Shown here in pieces: positions 22,528-35,800 of a stretch of 64,000 nucleotides of DNA. The notes beneath the pieces were generated by a model that saw only the letters and a list, made by a program, of their open reading frames with translations, searched no databases and was not told the DNA's origin. Source of the stretch: Cryphonectria parasitica EP155 (taxonomy: Eukaryota; Ascomycota; Sordariomycetes; Diaporthales; Cryphonectriaceae); contig NW_024468911.1 in the NCBI RefSeq assembly GCF_011745365.1, positions 862,759 to 926,758 on the forward strand, read 5' to 3'. The stretch's first letter is position 1, and every line of letters starts with the position of its first letter. The position numbers and the translations under genes are program-made.

Positions 22528-25500
22528 TCAGGCCGTCGTTCGCAGGGTGTGCCAGTAAAGCAAGAAAAAGGACAGATGGATCGGTGGTTGGATTGGTTTG
22601 GCAGATTGGTTGATTGATAGGAAGAGAGGATTGAAGGTTGTAGCAGATGAGGTCAGAGCTGCTAGACACGGCTGTTTCAGGAAGAAGGAGGTGAACCGTG
22701 ATGGCGGGTAAAAGAATACCGTCAGGGTAGTATGGGGGGAGCAGAGTAGGGAGAGTAAGAAGAAGAAGGGACAGAAAGAGTAGGTAAGAAAGAAGGGTGG
22801 TAGGGTAGTAAGTAGTAAGGTAGTAAGAGTTAAGAGTAAATGCCAAGATGGTATGATATGGCGGTAAATGGTACGGCGAGGTCGGATGGATGGAGTCCTG
22901 CGTGTGATGCAAGTGTGTAAGCTTGACCTGTCCGATCTGATCTTGATTAAACCCCAGTGACAGGAAGATGTCTCTGATCAATCAGGCCCCTTGCTCTTCC
23001 TCTCCTCCTCCTGTTATAATGCTGACCTGGGAAGCTACCTTCCTCTTTTTCTCTCTTTCCTCTTCCTTTTATTGTGGGGGGAGAGGGGGGGGGGTGTTTG
23101 AAGGGGTGGTGTGGGAGATCGACGCAAGGGAGGAGGCTGAAGCAAAGAGCTGAACGCCGTAGCCACTTTTTGCTTTTTTGTCACTCCCACCTCGGGGCAA
23201 GCCACCCCAGGAAAATCACACTACCACAAGTGTGTGATGAGAAATCTTTGGAGTAGGCGGGAAAGAGGGAGGGGGGAGGGGGTGAGGAGTTTGTGTGACC
23301 TCAGAATCGAGCAGTGGGTTTATGAATGTTTATGCATGCCCTGATGATCGAATTCTTTGGCTCGGATGGTGAACTATCGTATCTCATCAAACAAAAGAAT
23401 CTCGCAACGGCATGTGAAAATGTGATATGTCTGCCCCATTCCGGTCGTGTGTATGTGTGTGCGTGTGCTTGTGTGTGTGACTTTTTAGAGAGAGGGGGAA
23501 GAAACTTGAAAGGGGGGGGGTTAGAAGGGGGCCAACTGCCAGCTTAAGACCCGGCCCAGAGGTCTTTGACCGGTGTATCTGCAGCACAAGACTCAGACAG
23601 AGGTTCTGTCCCCCAACCGTCGGCCTTTAAACCGAAAAAAAGGCATTCAACATTCCCAAGATGAGCTGGGAGTGAAGGGTCTCGGCAGTAGGATGATGCA
23701 ATTCCAAACTGGCTCGTAGCTTTGTTGAAAGCAATGGGAATCATCAAAGGAGGAAAATATGAGACCACACATGTCACTGACCTGTTGAGAAGAAGAAGGA
23801 AAGTAAGGGAAAAAAGTCGGTCAGCACATGCTGCATGATATGGTGGTCTCCATGGAGGGGGTTGGTTCTTTGCGAGGAAGGGATGAGGGATCAGGACTAC
23901 TACTGTGCGACTTGCCAACCACGCCACCAAAGATCGACAGGTGACATGATTGGCCGCAGGTAGAATTTCCTGCTGCACTTGATCTCTCGACAGAGAGAAA
24001 AAGAGAGAGAAGAAAAACAGGAGGAGGCTGAATTTTGGGTAGATGTGTTCCATTCTCCTTTTCTTGAGATAGATTTGATAACTTACCTTGAATGAGAGGG
24101 TTTTTTTTTTTAATATAAAATTTGTTTTTGATATGGTCGAGACCAGAAATTCTGGGCTAAGAGACACAGAGCCAGCCTGATACTACCACCAAGTTGAGCT
24201 GTAAGTGGACGACAAGCAGAGAGAGACGTAGAGCTCGATTCAAGTGTGGAGCCCCCAGGAAGATTCGGTCTCATGCGGCTTTCCCGAACGTGTTCGCATG
24301 GGCGAGTGTCATGGCAGGAACTGCTGCAATCATCAAAGAAAACTCCGTGGTGGCCAGGCTTCGAACTACAGCGGGTAGCCGTGGACAGTTCATCCGCGTC
24401 TTGTCCGAGAACCCGCAATGATCGAGAGAGAACGGGGGGGGGGGGGCAGAAAATGCCTGGGATGGTGGGGGTGAGGGAAACAAAGACGGATGCGGAAGAA
24501 GGGGGGGGGAGGAAACGCCGAAAAGGAAGAATAATTATACGAGACAAGGTCGAAACACCACGTTCGACAAGAAAGAATGGAGGATGAAGTTTCTCTGGGG
24601 AAAGGAAAGAAGGGGAGACACCAAAAAAAAAAAAAAAAGGTGATGAGTGAAAGAAGAGTGAAGTGAGGAATTAGAGACGGGTAAGTAGATGGAGATGGTT
24701 CAGAAAAGTAAGACGTATGTCGCGCATGCTTAGTACGTTTAGTACATACGCAAGAGATAGAGAGAGAAAGAAAAAGAGAGAGGCCTCTCTGGGCAAGGGG
24801 AGGTGGAAAATAGGGGACTAAGAAAGAAAGCGTGGCACACAACCTTGGCTGGGCAGGAAAGGGAGGAATAAGGACGACACTGTACATTTCTCAACACGGT
24901 CGGATCGCGACGTGCGGATTACGTCCAGTGGGGTCTGGCAGACCAAGGAGTGGCAACGAGCACAGGTGTAGCGCGTGGACATCAGAGACATGACCGGTCC
25001 AGCCCTGGCCATTCCTCCCTAGCTGGCGGTACTAGAGCTCTCCCTACCTGTGCAAAGTACGGGGAGGGGGAAGATAGGGGACGAGGATGGCATGTACTTG
25101 TTGACTGGTGAAGAGTACCGTACATACACAGGGTACCTCTATGTAAAAGAAAATGAAAGAAAGAAAGGGGAAATAGAGAGAGGGAGGAGAATGGCAGGCT
25201 GACAAGCCCGGTGTGAACCTAGAGCGCAAAGAGGGAGCCAGGCTTGAAAGAGAATCGGTGGAGCTTCGGCAGTGTCATGGACCCTAGAGCAGCAAAAAGA
25301 GAGAGAAAGAAGAGAGACATGGAGTTGTATAGGGTAGGGTGTGCTCTGGGGTCTTCATGAAAAAAAGAAAAAAAAATTAGAGAGAGGGAGGGGGAGGGTC
25401 TGGGAGCAGACCGGGATGACGAAGGGTTGGGAAGAAGAAGAGGTTGGGGGAATGGTTGGGAAATCGTCATAGGAGGATCAGATCAGGTCAGTGTAGGTAT

Positions 25501-26697
25501 GAAGTATAGGCAAGTACATGGTAAGTAATGTGTGTGTGCCGCCATTTGAGATTGACGGATGCAAGCCACTGCCAGGTAGGTAGGTAGGCAAGCAAAATAG
25601 AGACAGGGGAGGGAGAAGAAGAGAAAAAAGAACCCCCTCCCCCCTTCCCCCTCCCAACAACTACAACAACAAGGAAGTGTGTACAACGTGAATGAAGCCA
25701 AGGCTACTATTACAAGGCCCAGGGCCACTGGTGCCCCAAGGGATAGTATGATGGAGGCTGAAACCAGAAGAGAGGAGGACGTCTGGGTAATGGGCAGAAG
25801 AATAAGAAGAAGAAAAAAGAATAGTACAGCAATTTGGCACGGGACAGGGGGACAAGGACCAGGTTTGACTTACAAACAAGTAGTAAATAAGAGCTGTCCA
25901 GGAGACTAACCGTAGTGGGTACTAGTTTATGATTAATTGCCGTGACTTTGAGTTGTAGCCCGGGTGACTTGATGGGATAGGATAGGACTGGGATGGGGGA
26001 GGGAGTATTTTTTACGAAAGAATTCAAGGGAAAAAAAAAAAATAGAAAAAAAAAAAAAAAAAAAAAAGAGAACAAAAAAAGGGACGTAGTACTACCGCGT
26101 ACAACACAGTGTGTAACAGTGTATACCTTTGGACGAGCCTTGAAGCATCGAGAGGAGAGAAAACGGGAAAGGATGTACAATGATTGGCTCTCGTGACCTT
26201 GGAGCTGGAAGAGGCCACGGGATGGCTAAGACTGGGGACGGTGGGCTCCAAAGTGGGTTCTCAAGGTTACAGTGTACTGTACTTTCTCTCTTGTCACTCA
26301 CCTTTTCGTTTTTCACCTCCCCTCCCCCTTCCAAAAGTAGTGGGATAAGATAGAATTAGCGGATCCCTGATGGGGGGCCCAAGTACCGCGAAGGATCAGA
26401 TTTGCCCTGGTCTGGTCTAACCGGCTTCCGAGATGCGAGATCTTCCTTGCAGGAAAAGAGGGAAAGAATAAAAATGAGAAAATAAAATAAAAAACCCCAG
26501 GGCCGAGGGGTGGTTGGATGGAACAAGACCAAAGGACGATCAGAGCGATGACACCCTCAAAAGTAATCGCCGAACAGGATCCAAAAGCCCTGCAGCAGGG
26601 CGGGCCGTTTCGAATGTCGCGGGCGGCACGCGCAAAGAAAAAGATGGAGAGAGAGATGGAACTATATGTCGACATCGCGCGTCAGCTGCAGGCTCCA

Positions 26698-26721
26698 TTA
26701 CTCTCTCTCTCTCTCTCTCTT
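26698..26721. repeat. TC dinucleotide microsatellite
   Basis: About eleven TC units on the + strand, about 70 bases before an AC repeat. Together they mark the place where purine bias switches strand. Confidence 0.8.
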
Positions 26722-26787
26722 CCCACCCGAATCAAGAAAGAAAAAACCAAGGTCACCGGCCCACAAGTCGCCGTACAAAAACACACA

Positions 26788-26788
<1 letters not shown>

Positions 26789-26819
<31 letters not shown>
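26789..26819. repeat. AC dinucleotide microsatellite
   Basis: Fifteen AC units on the + strand, with a further short AC stretch at 26781-26786 interrupted by GA. Alternating purine-pyrimidine sequence of this kind can adopt Z-DNA. Confidence 0.9.
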
Positions 26820-26821
<2 letters not shown>

Positions 26822-29800
26822 GTAGTAATGTCCCGCCTCCTCGTTCAAAGGTACAGTGACCTCGTACGAGAGAGACGAAGAACATCCACATACTAATGGA
26901 AATAGGGAAAGGCAGCCAACCAAAGGAGCAGGGCAGACACAGGACCCAATCCAGGGTAGCTGCTGGTTCGCCCAAGAAATGCTCCGGCACAGCGCGCCCG
27001 CCCCCAGGTGCAGATCACCCGACCGTCGATCTCGCTGTAACCCTGTGTTTTGGCCCTGCAAGAGGAATGGCTTCGAGGGCGGGATTGCTGGCGGCAGACC
27101 GGGGCCCATACGGTACGGTACGTAAAAGTAGCGTAGCGTAAAGCGGTTGCGGTGCGGGTAAAGTCTCAACGGCGAACAAACGGACACTGTAGACTGACAA
27201 CTTACTCCGGTTTTTTTAGATGTTATAGCGCCGGGCAGCGTGATTCGATCCCGTTCAGCTTTTGTTGCTCTTTTCCCTTCTCGTTGTTTTTCTTCTCTTT
27301 TTCTTTCTTGTCTGTTCTTAAGGACGGGAATATTGTATCTAGAGCACATTTGGCAAATGGAGATGGTCAGCCGAGAGGTTTTCGAGTCTTGTTGGGGCGT
27401 ACAGTCCGATCTGCATGGTGCTGTTTGTATCGTCAACCCCCCCCCCCCTCCTTCTCTTTTCTTTTTGACTTCCTTGTTTTCCCTATGTTTATGTTTATTT
27501 CTCTCTCTTCCCTAGCTCAAGCCTTCTTTGTCTGCATGTCCTCCACTTTGTGGCTCTGATGTCGCAATCTTCGTCTTTTTGATGCCCAACATGTTACTCT
27601 GATTCGTGCCGCAATAGCCAGACCGTTCCATTCAAAAATAAGGTGGTTGTTCGCTGTAGACGCCCTTGATCCATTTGGGCGGCGCTGCGGCTACTTTGAC
27701 TCGGTCTGAATCATACCAGTATTGGCGTCGAAACACTCGACCTAGGAGCGCGGTCTCTCAATTGCCGGGGAAGGCGGGGGGGGCATGAATTGGGAAATAG
27801 ACTAATACAAATAAATGGAGAGGTGGGTAGCCAAATTACCTGTCGGCGCTCGCCAGAGGATTTAGCCACCTGCTGCTAATGGCTGAGCCTCTCAAAAGGT
27901 ATTCCAAATATTGTCAGGATAATTTATAAGTAAACGACTCGGGTGCAGCGTTGACGTCGATGTAATTAACGGACAAGGAATAGTCGTGTTTCTGTCGCAT
28001 CCGTGGGTCAATGGCAAGGAATATTGTCTAGCGAGTAAGAAAACAAACAAGATGTGCATAAGTTCTTTGGTGGTGAGGATGTTTCGATTTGAGAAGAAAT
28101 TAAAACAGGAGCGTATGGGTATCAATGTATAAGCAAGAGAAGAGAGAAGAACAAGAGAGAGATCAGAGAAGTTATCGATAGTCACGGCAGCAAGAGTTTA
28201 TATCAAAAAAAAAGGAGTAGTAGCCTGGAAATCTCGTCACTCCTGGTCATAACAAGCACTGTATCACAGATAATCCGACCAGGGCTGGATTTCCCATCCT
28301 GACGAAGCCTTGACAAAGCACTAGGAGCGACTACAAGAGGGAGGGTGGTGGTGTGTCACAACTATGGTCCACATCGGGCCTGCTCGACAACAAGATGAGG
28401 AGTGTACATCCTCATGAGCATGTGTGACGCTAATTACGGATGCACAAGCCTTCGTGGATGTTGATCTTGCACCAGGTAATGAATGGGGCCCATCGCGCAG
28501 AGGGCATCGATAGCCCACGCTCGCCGCGCGAGGGTGACTCGTACCAGATGGCGTGCAACGGACGACGGCTGGCTGCAGAGAGTGGTCACCAAGTACAACC
28601 AACGATCACGGTATCGTGGGCTCTAGGTGCCGGCCCCACGGTACATGAATACCTTGAGAAAGATGAACATCTTTGGGAGGTGTATGCATCCGTCTCGTAG
28701 ATCTGGGTCTCAGAGAGCTGCAGCAGTACTGAAATCCAGAACCCGTTTTTATCCTTGAGCGATGTGCCGCCTCCCAACCTGAAGAGAGAGAGAGTCAATT
28801 AGAGACAGATTGAATCATGGCATACTGACTGTATGCTCAAGTATCAACCCGCTGCATGGCGAAATTCCATGATTGTTGAAGCCAAGGTTATGAGGACGTT
28901 TAGCCATCGACATCACTAACACAGATGATATGGCTGCTTTGCCAGTGGTAGATTCTGATCATTTGTTAGATAGATCGAGGGAGCACAAATACAATTGAAT
29001 ATTAATCGTTCGTTTCACAAAGTGAAGATCAAACGAAGGCATTGTGCAAGGTACGGCGTCCTCAAGCGCCATGCGAAGCGAAGCAGTGCGATGGGTGGCT
29101 CTTATTCACGGCCGCTACCATGCATACGCTTGGTGCCAGGTGGCTGAGGGCTTGCCCTGGAGCCCGCAATCCCTTAACTCAAAACGACTATGAGAGATAA
29201 TAGTACTATACTTGAAAACCCTCGGCCGACAGAAAGAGAGAGAGAAAGAAAAAATACAGAAACAGGATGTCGTCCCCCTAAAGTGGGACTGGTGGGAGAT
29301 TACCACCAGAACGACGGCGTCCTGCTCCCTTCGTAGCGGTGAGCATCTCTAACCATAACTTCCGAGGCCAAGCTAATGCGGCATGTTAGCGAGTGGGGAC
29401 TGCAGAACGATACTCGCTAGGTGAGCGGACTTGAAATGACGATACTCGTCCCTGAAGCGACAACTTGCTTTTTTTCTCATCGAGCCGTTCACTCCAATCT
29501 GCCTCAGGCGTTAGCCACCTCAGCCACTGACAGCCCCATTGACAGCCCCAATTTTCTCTTCCAAATGACGAAGCACGACGAGAAAGAAAGAGGGAGAAGT
29601 AGGAAGAGAGAAACAAGGAAGCCATTCATCCAATTCTTTTATCTAAGCGACGAGATAATAACTAGTTCGGCAGCATGGTCAATTTGTCCCACCGATCATC
29701 GAAGGGGAGCTCATCTTACTCATCGATGCTAACATCCCAAGAACAAGTTTCGTGGCCCCCAACACAGCACGCCATACAAGGCTGGTGCTTTTGTCTTTTC

Positions 29801-32800
29801 TTTTGCGTAAGTAGATGTTACCATGGTAGCAAAGACCATAGTTAGCGCGCATGAAAGAAAAATCAGGTGCAGCAGCTTTTCACGCCAAGCAGAAGCCACA
29901 GCATGCAAGTAAGACCTCGGTGGACGTTTAGGATCTGTACTATCATCGTGTCGCGTGTCTACACACCGACGTAAGATAAGTAGAGACTCTGAGCCGTTCT
30001 GGCCACTCTATGCCGAGGTCGGTCCCAACGGGATGGCACAGAAGGTCATGAAGACAAGCCACACATCGAGTAGGATTTGACTTTACCCCTCCCAAGGCAC
30101 ATGGGGCGGCATGCTTGCATACATGATACGAGCCCTCAGACCCGATTCACCCAAAACTCCCCTTGAAAACTGATTGATCTAATTAACGGCCGTACAGTGC
30201 CCATTCTGAAAAAGTACCTTTGACTTTGTTAGACTTGGCAGGGAAGTCATCACTTGTTCAATGAAGCGTGTGTCCAAGATAATGTCTATTCGCTGGCAGT
30301 TCTGGCGCGGCACCGGGTCGGGCCCTACGAGTATTCTTCTCCTCTGCCTTGTTTCTGGTCGGACAAACGCCCCGTCCGAGTTGCATCGGGCCCATTCGAA
30401 TTTGGGAACCGCTCTGTGCTCGACTGCAGCAGGGCGTCGGCCAGCCACTGGATCATGATCGGTACCCGTACGGACATGTGCTGGAAGCCGACTCCTGCAC
30501 TTCCGCCGTGGAAGGATCTCCCGGTGGGCTGGGTCCACTGAATATGAGGCGAGCGATCCGTTGGGGACGCACAAAAGAGGATTTTCGTAGCAAATTGGAC
30601 AGAAGAGACGCTAAAAATGAGAAGGGCAAGGGGCAACTGAGGAAGAGAAAAGAAGAAAAAGCAGCTCGCCTAGCGAATTGCCTGCCTCTCACCCGTGTGA
30701 TCGCAGGGCTATGAGGCGGTGCACTGATGGTTACACTCTGAACTGGACTCGTCCTAGCACAGCCGAAATGTTGTTGTCCAGGGTGCTGCTAAGGCGATCT
30801 CCCCCGTCCCCCGTCCCCCTTCCTCTTCTTTACTTTTGTTTTTCTCCAGCGCCTCACGACGTGCATGATGCATCTCGTAAGCGCGATAGAGTTCAGGTTG
30901 GACGAAACATGGAGTTGCGACCTGGGCAAGTCGAGCACTAATGGAAAGCGCATAATATTAGCGGAGGATCCAATGTTCTCTCTGGCTGCTAGTTGATCTC
31001 TCTACCAAAGTTGCCTGTCTCTTCTGCCACTCAGACCCTTGAGGGAGTGGGACAAATCTCGGTACTTAGCCGTGTACTGGCCCTTGTCGCAGATTCGCGA
31101 GAAAATCCTGCTGCACGTCTCCGGCCAATGAATCCTGTTTCTCAGCACCTTACTGTCGCACCCAGCTATGGCTGCCTCTCTTTTGGAAGCAGACTGAGAG
31201 CGGCGGCCTCATCTACAGAGCTGGAAACTGACCACAATGATTAATCATTATGATGGATTTCGAGAGCCGCGTCTATAGAGTAGCAGTTCAATTGAAGAGT
31301 TGACGCAACCTGCCATGGGGGCTACTTCTTGTTACTATGCACCCACGTTGAGCACCTATATTTTTTCCCCGAAAATCAGAAAATGGATTCCTCCTTACCA
31401 GAAGTGATTCTTATTCAAATCAGATGTTCGCCGCTCGACCCATTTCATAAACCAAGTAGCAAGAGAAGCTAATATAGACGAGCTCGAGATTTGCAATACA
31501 AGCAAGCCATTCGCGCCTTGGTTGCTGTTATCATTGACGTTCTCCGAGAAAACAATCGTATGTGGTGAGTCGATGAGACCTCCAGCAATCTGAAACGTGA
31601 TTTGACTCGGGTAATTGTCAGAAGCCCGAGGTTTTGAACCCGACACTCTGGCTTTCTATTCTCATTCTACAAAAAGTGTGGGTTTTTGAATCATAAATAT
31701 TTCTTTAGTCAAAGCACGATCGAGACACTTCGCCGTTGTGAAGAGCCACAAGCCATATCGTGCGCCTCAACGCAAGTAACGTAATGGGCTAGGGGTATTC
31801 CTTACCAAGAAGTATGCATGCATGGACCTGTAATGACATCTACAAAACAGAACAGCGTCAGAAGCGCAACATCGGCAACGGGGGGGGGGGGGGGATCTCA
31901 GCAGTGTCAGTATCAGATAGACCGCGTCCATGAAGCAGACCGTTACCATAATGTTTGGTTAACGGTCATCCTAACCAAGAGGGGCAAAAGCAAACGAAGA
32001 GATTGATACACAGGCTCGCACTACATTCAGATTATGCACGTCCGTATTGTCTGTTGGCAGATCTGAGGCCTCGTCTCGAGCCTGCCCCGGGCTCGTGGGC
32101 GGCCAGTTTTTGGGCCCACCTTCTGCCCTTCTGTGTCATGGATGTCTTCTGACAAAATCCAACCCTTCCTCTTTTCTCTCTCTCGCTCTCTCCGGCGCAG
32201 GTCGATCTCGAAGTCGAGACACAGACCAGGGTGCCATGAGGATGAGCCACATGCCGGCCATGCGTAACAAAGAATTTGGCCTCTTGGATTCAGTATCACG
32301 TTGATCTTGAACGCCTGCGAGCTCCCGACAGGGACGAGACAAGACAGCGCAGGCGTCGCAAGGATGAGGCCTGCTTCATACAGGTTCTGATATCGTTCAA
32401 TCTCGCTATATGGTAAGCCACGCATGAACAAGCTGCCAATCACTGTCGCCGCAAGCTCTCCCTTAGCGAATATGCGGTGAAGACATGGCACTGCATGGAT
32501 GGATCTAACCATTCCTTGCGCCATGTCACGATCTCATCATTATCGACATCAGATATGAGGGACTTCCTTGGCCAAGGGAACTGTCCACCCTTAAGACCAA
32601 CGCTCCAGGCCTTGGCCATACTGGAATCGTCGATAGGATTATCCAGATACTCAGCCGTGTTGGCGCAATCTGATACTTATGGCTGTACTCCGGTACCTGG
32701 ATAGTTACTTTCCTTGTAACCATAGTCATCACTAAGCGACGAAAGCAAGAGACTGAAATTAATTTCATAGGGATGACGTTATTGACTTTAAGTTATGAAA

Positions 32801-35800
32801 CGTGTTGGGCGGACCTACAAGTAGTCTGTTTAGTCCGGAAGCATGGCTCAATAATCCCTCTTTGTAGGGGAACGGAATTTCAAACTGGGAAACTCATGAG
32901 TGCACATCCCTGCGGAAATCAGCGAAGAGGATTGCATTGAGAGGTCACGGTGGAATGGACAAAAAAGTAAGAATATTCTCATGAAACACGGTTCATTACT
33001 GCTTTAGCACGAGAGAGAATCCAACGCTGGGAACCAAAAGAATAAGGGGAAGTATCTAGCAGCCTGCTACGTTGTAAATCAAATCGTTGAGGATACCTAG
33101 GTAGCCAGCGCTGATACAGATTACCATACTCAAGTGCGTAGGTATGCAGATGAATTCTTCTGCGCTCTGTTCTCGTCGACGCCTTGCAGCATTTATCTCT
33201 CCCATGCATTACACAATATAGCTATAGCGAGGACGGTTCAATCGATTGTACTCGAGTCATATGAAGCACGAGAAAACAAGATAGTTTTCTATGAAAAGAA
33301 AGGTTAATGCAATACCAGCCTAAACGCAGGCCACCACACAGTTGTCTTGCCTTCTTCGTCAATGATCGGGCTTTCAAGCTCAGTCTTCGGCCATCTCCGC
33401 TCTCCACGCGCATCAATCGGCCATCAAAAATGCATGGTAAGCTCGATCTCGACCCGATGTATGCAGGTTTTCCCGATCCTTGTGTACATCCTTGTTGTGT
33501 GTTTGAACGATACATATGTATCCGCTGCTTGCGATGAGGGCTTGATTCAACATACATGCCAGAGCCCGCCTCAACTATCGTGGTGAGAACGGGACGCGTT
33601 ACCCCGATTGTGAGGTACAAATAGGAATCATTCTCTGCAAGTAATGGTGAGAGATCCCTCCAGTCACAAGAGCGAGGCGGGATCGCATAGGGGCCAAGGT
33701 GATGCGTTGCACAGCATGACAAACTACACGCCTGAGTGCCCAATATATGCAGGCCGCCGCCGTTTGCACACATTATCTTGAAGCTGAGAACAGAGATCCT
33801 GCAGCATTGCGGTCCAGCTCACTGATGAGTAGAGAACTGCTGAGTTGTATGCGGGTAATATCGAATTACGTCCGTAGCACTTTCTCGCGCGTGTGCTCCG
33901 GATGGTGAATACCCGTCAGGTCCCCCCCTCCCCCTTCAATGCTTCCGTCATGTTCAATACTACCATCCACACCAGAAGTCAAGTACTTAGACGATAACGA
34001 TGAAGTGAATAAATATTCCAATTATTTCAACTGAAATTTTCTTGATTTGCCGTTCCTAACTCACACTAATGTTATTATTAACAGAAATGCATCAATCTAT
34101 AATTCAGCATTAGCGGGAGATGAAAAGCATGAAAAAGCAACGTACGAAATGGATAATCTCGAAACGTCCTCGGGAATGAAATCAAATTACCACGACCATC
34201 CGTGGAACAAGCACTTCACGCGAGCCATAAGCCTCGAGAAAGACTGAGTACATTACCCGACCAGAGGAGCCTCTTCCACAAGACCTCCTCATGCAGCCCG
34301 GAGGGAGTCTTCTGCAATACTGTACAAATCACAAATTTCCCGTGATTCAACTTGGACTTTGAAGGTACATCATCGTAGCTAGATGCCTGAATGCTTTGCC
34401 TGGGGGCGCTAATTAGATGCCTAGAACTATTGATCGCACTCGACTCACATGCTCACCAGCGGGTCCTGGCCGAGCAAACATGAGGTCAGTGAAGGATGAT
34501 CATGTCAATCAAACGCAGCCCCCACGGGAAACCAATCAAGACTCTATTCAGACCCACCTTCAGAAGAAGTATCTCCCGGTACATACGACAGGCGCGCTGA
34601 TCCTGCACTACCGTAGCCTTTCCAGCGGGTGGTTGGGAGGCTAGCTTTGTCTCTTGAAAAAGGTAATCCTTCGACCCCATATTGAAAGAAAAGGGGGGGC
34701 CGGGTGTGGGTGTGTGCAAGAAAAAAAAGAGACACCTGCATGACAGAACATCGCACGATCACTAGTCATTTGGAAGATCAACTAGCAGAGCCGCAACGTA
34801 TCTCTATCCCGCTCGTGCAGGTACAAGGGGCGAGTCTTTGAAATTTCGACTCAGACAAAACCGATCGGTCGATGTGGAGCTATGAAAATCGGTTTGCCGT
34901 GTCTCTTCCCCCTTTCGGAGAGAAGGACGACACCCCTCTGACTGAAAACGAACATCATGTCTCAGTTTTTAGCTATGAGACCATGCGAAGACCCAACCGG
35001 CGCCGGACACGTGGGGTTTTCCAATCGGCGAAGTCTTCCAAGTACTTCGAGCCATCTACAGGAAACCTTTCGAATCACTACAGTGCTAGAAAATGAAGTC
35101 ATGATCTAAAAAAATTCCCCAAATATGTAGCTCCTTAAATCACCATGAAGACCGTGGAGATCACCGGGTGCCCACCACCCCTTATGCATGAGAGCTCAAT
35201 GGTTCTTTGAGAGGGTTGGAGGCAAGAAGGAAAGAGAAAGAAAAACTGTTTCGGGGACCTCCGAGCACCAAGAAGAAGAGACAAGTGCCCCATCAAGACG
35301 TTGTTTTCGCCGACCTCCAAGCAGGCTGGCAGGCTGTATATTCTGCGTGATGGCCGCCTCGATTTTTCCCGTGCCGCTGACCACCAAAGAAGGGTCACTT
35401 TCTGGGCGGCCTGGTCTTGTCAACGTTACATTCCAGTGGGCAGTCGGCGAAACAGACACTGTGTATGAAAGAGCAATGGGATTGCTGTAACTGTACGTAC
35501 AGCCTCCCCCCCCCCCATTCTTTTGAAATCAAATCATTGTGAAGCAGGGTGCTACCCCGGACCAAGAACTAGAAAGAAAAGAAAAGTGTCATCCTGGACC
35601 ATGCTAGAATGCTCTGGGGGCCCCGGCTAAGCCGTCTATGCGAGGGTCGTGACTGTCTGGACTTCCAGATCAGGACGGATCGGACAGTTTCGGTATTTCA
35701 TCTCGCTCAAGTGACATGCTCATTGGTTGCGTGCTCGCTGCAGAGGGGGTGCTTCGCTCTATACGAGGCAGTCCTACGCTACAAGAACGTTGATCGCCTC

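Noticed and set aside
22484..22981. 165-codon minus-strand frame overlapping the medA start, a possible upstream ORF
   Set aside because: It has no ATG (starts with TTG) and ends across the first medA splice donor, so it would not be translated as a standard upstream ORF.
27238..27260. GATTCGATCCC, tRNA T-loop-like motif
   Set aside because: Flanking bases do not pair into a T stem and no A box or acceptor stem can be placed.
31610..31650. Minus-strand GGGTTCAAAACC, tRNA-like
   Set aside because: The flanking bases do not form the 5-bp T stem and no anticodon arm is found upstream.
32027..32524. 165-codon minus-strand frame in the gene-poor region
   Set aside because: No domain, no plausible splice partners and overlapping frames on the other strand; most likely chance.
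33222..33773. 183-codon minus-strand frame
   Set aside because: Cys/Ser/His-rich with no signal peptide or family resemblance; competing frames on the + strand.
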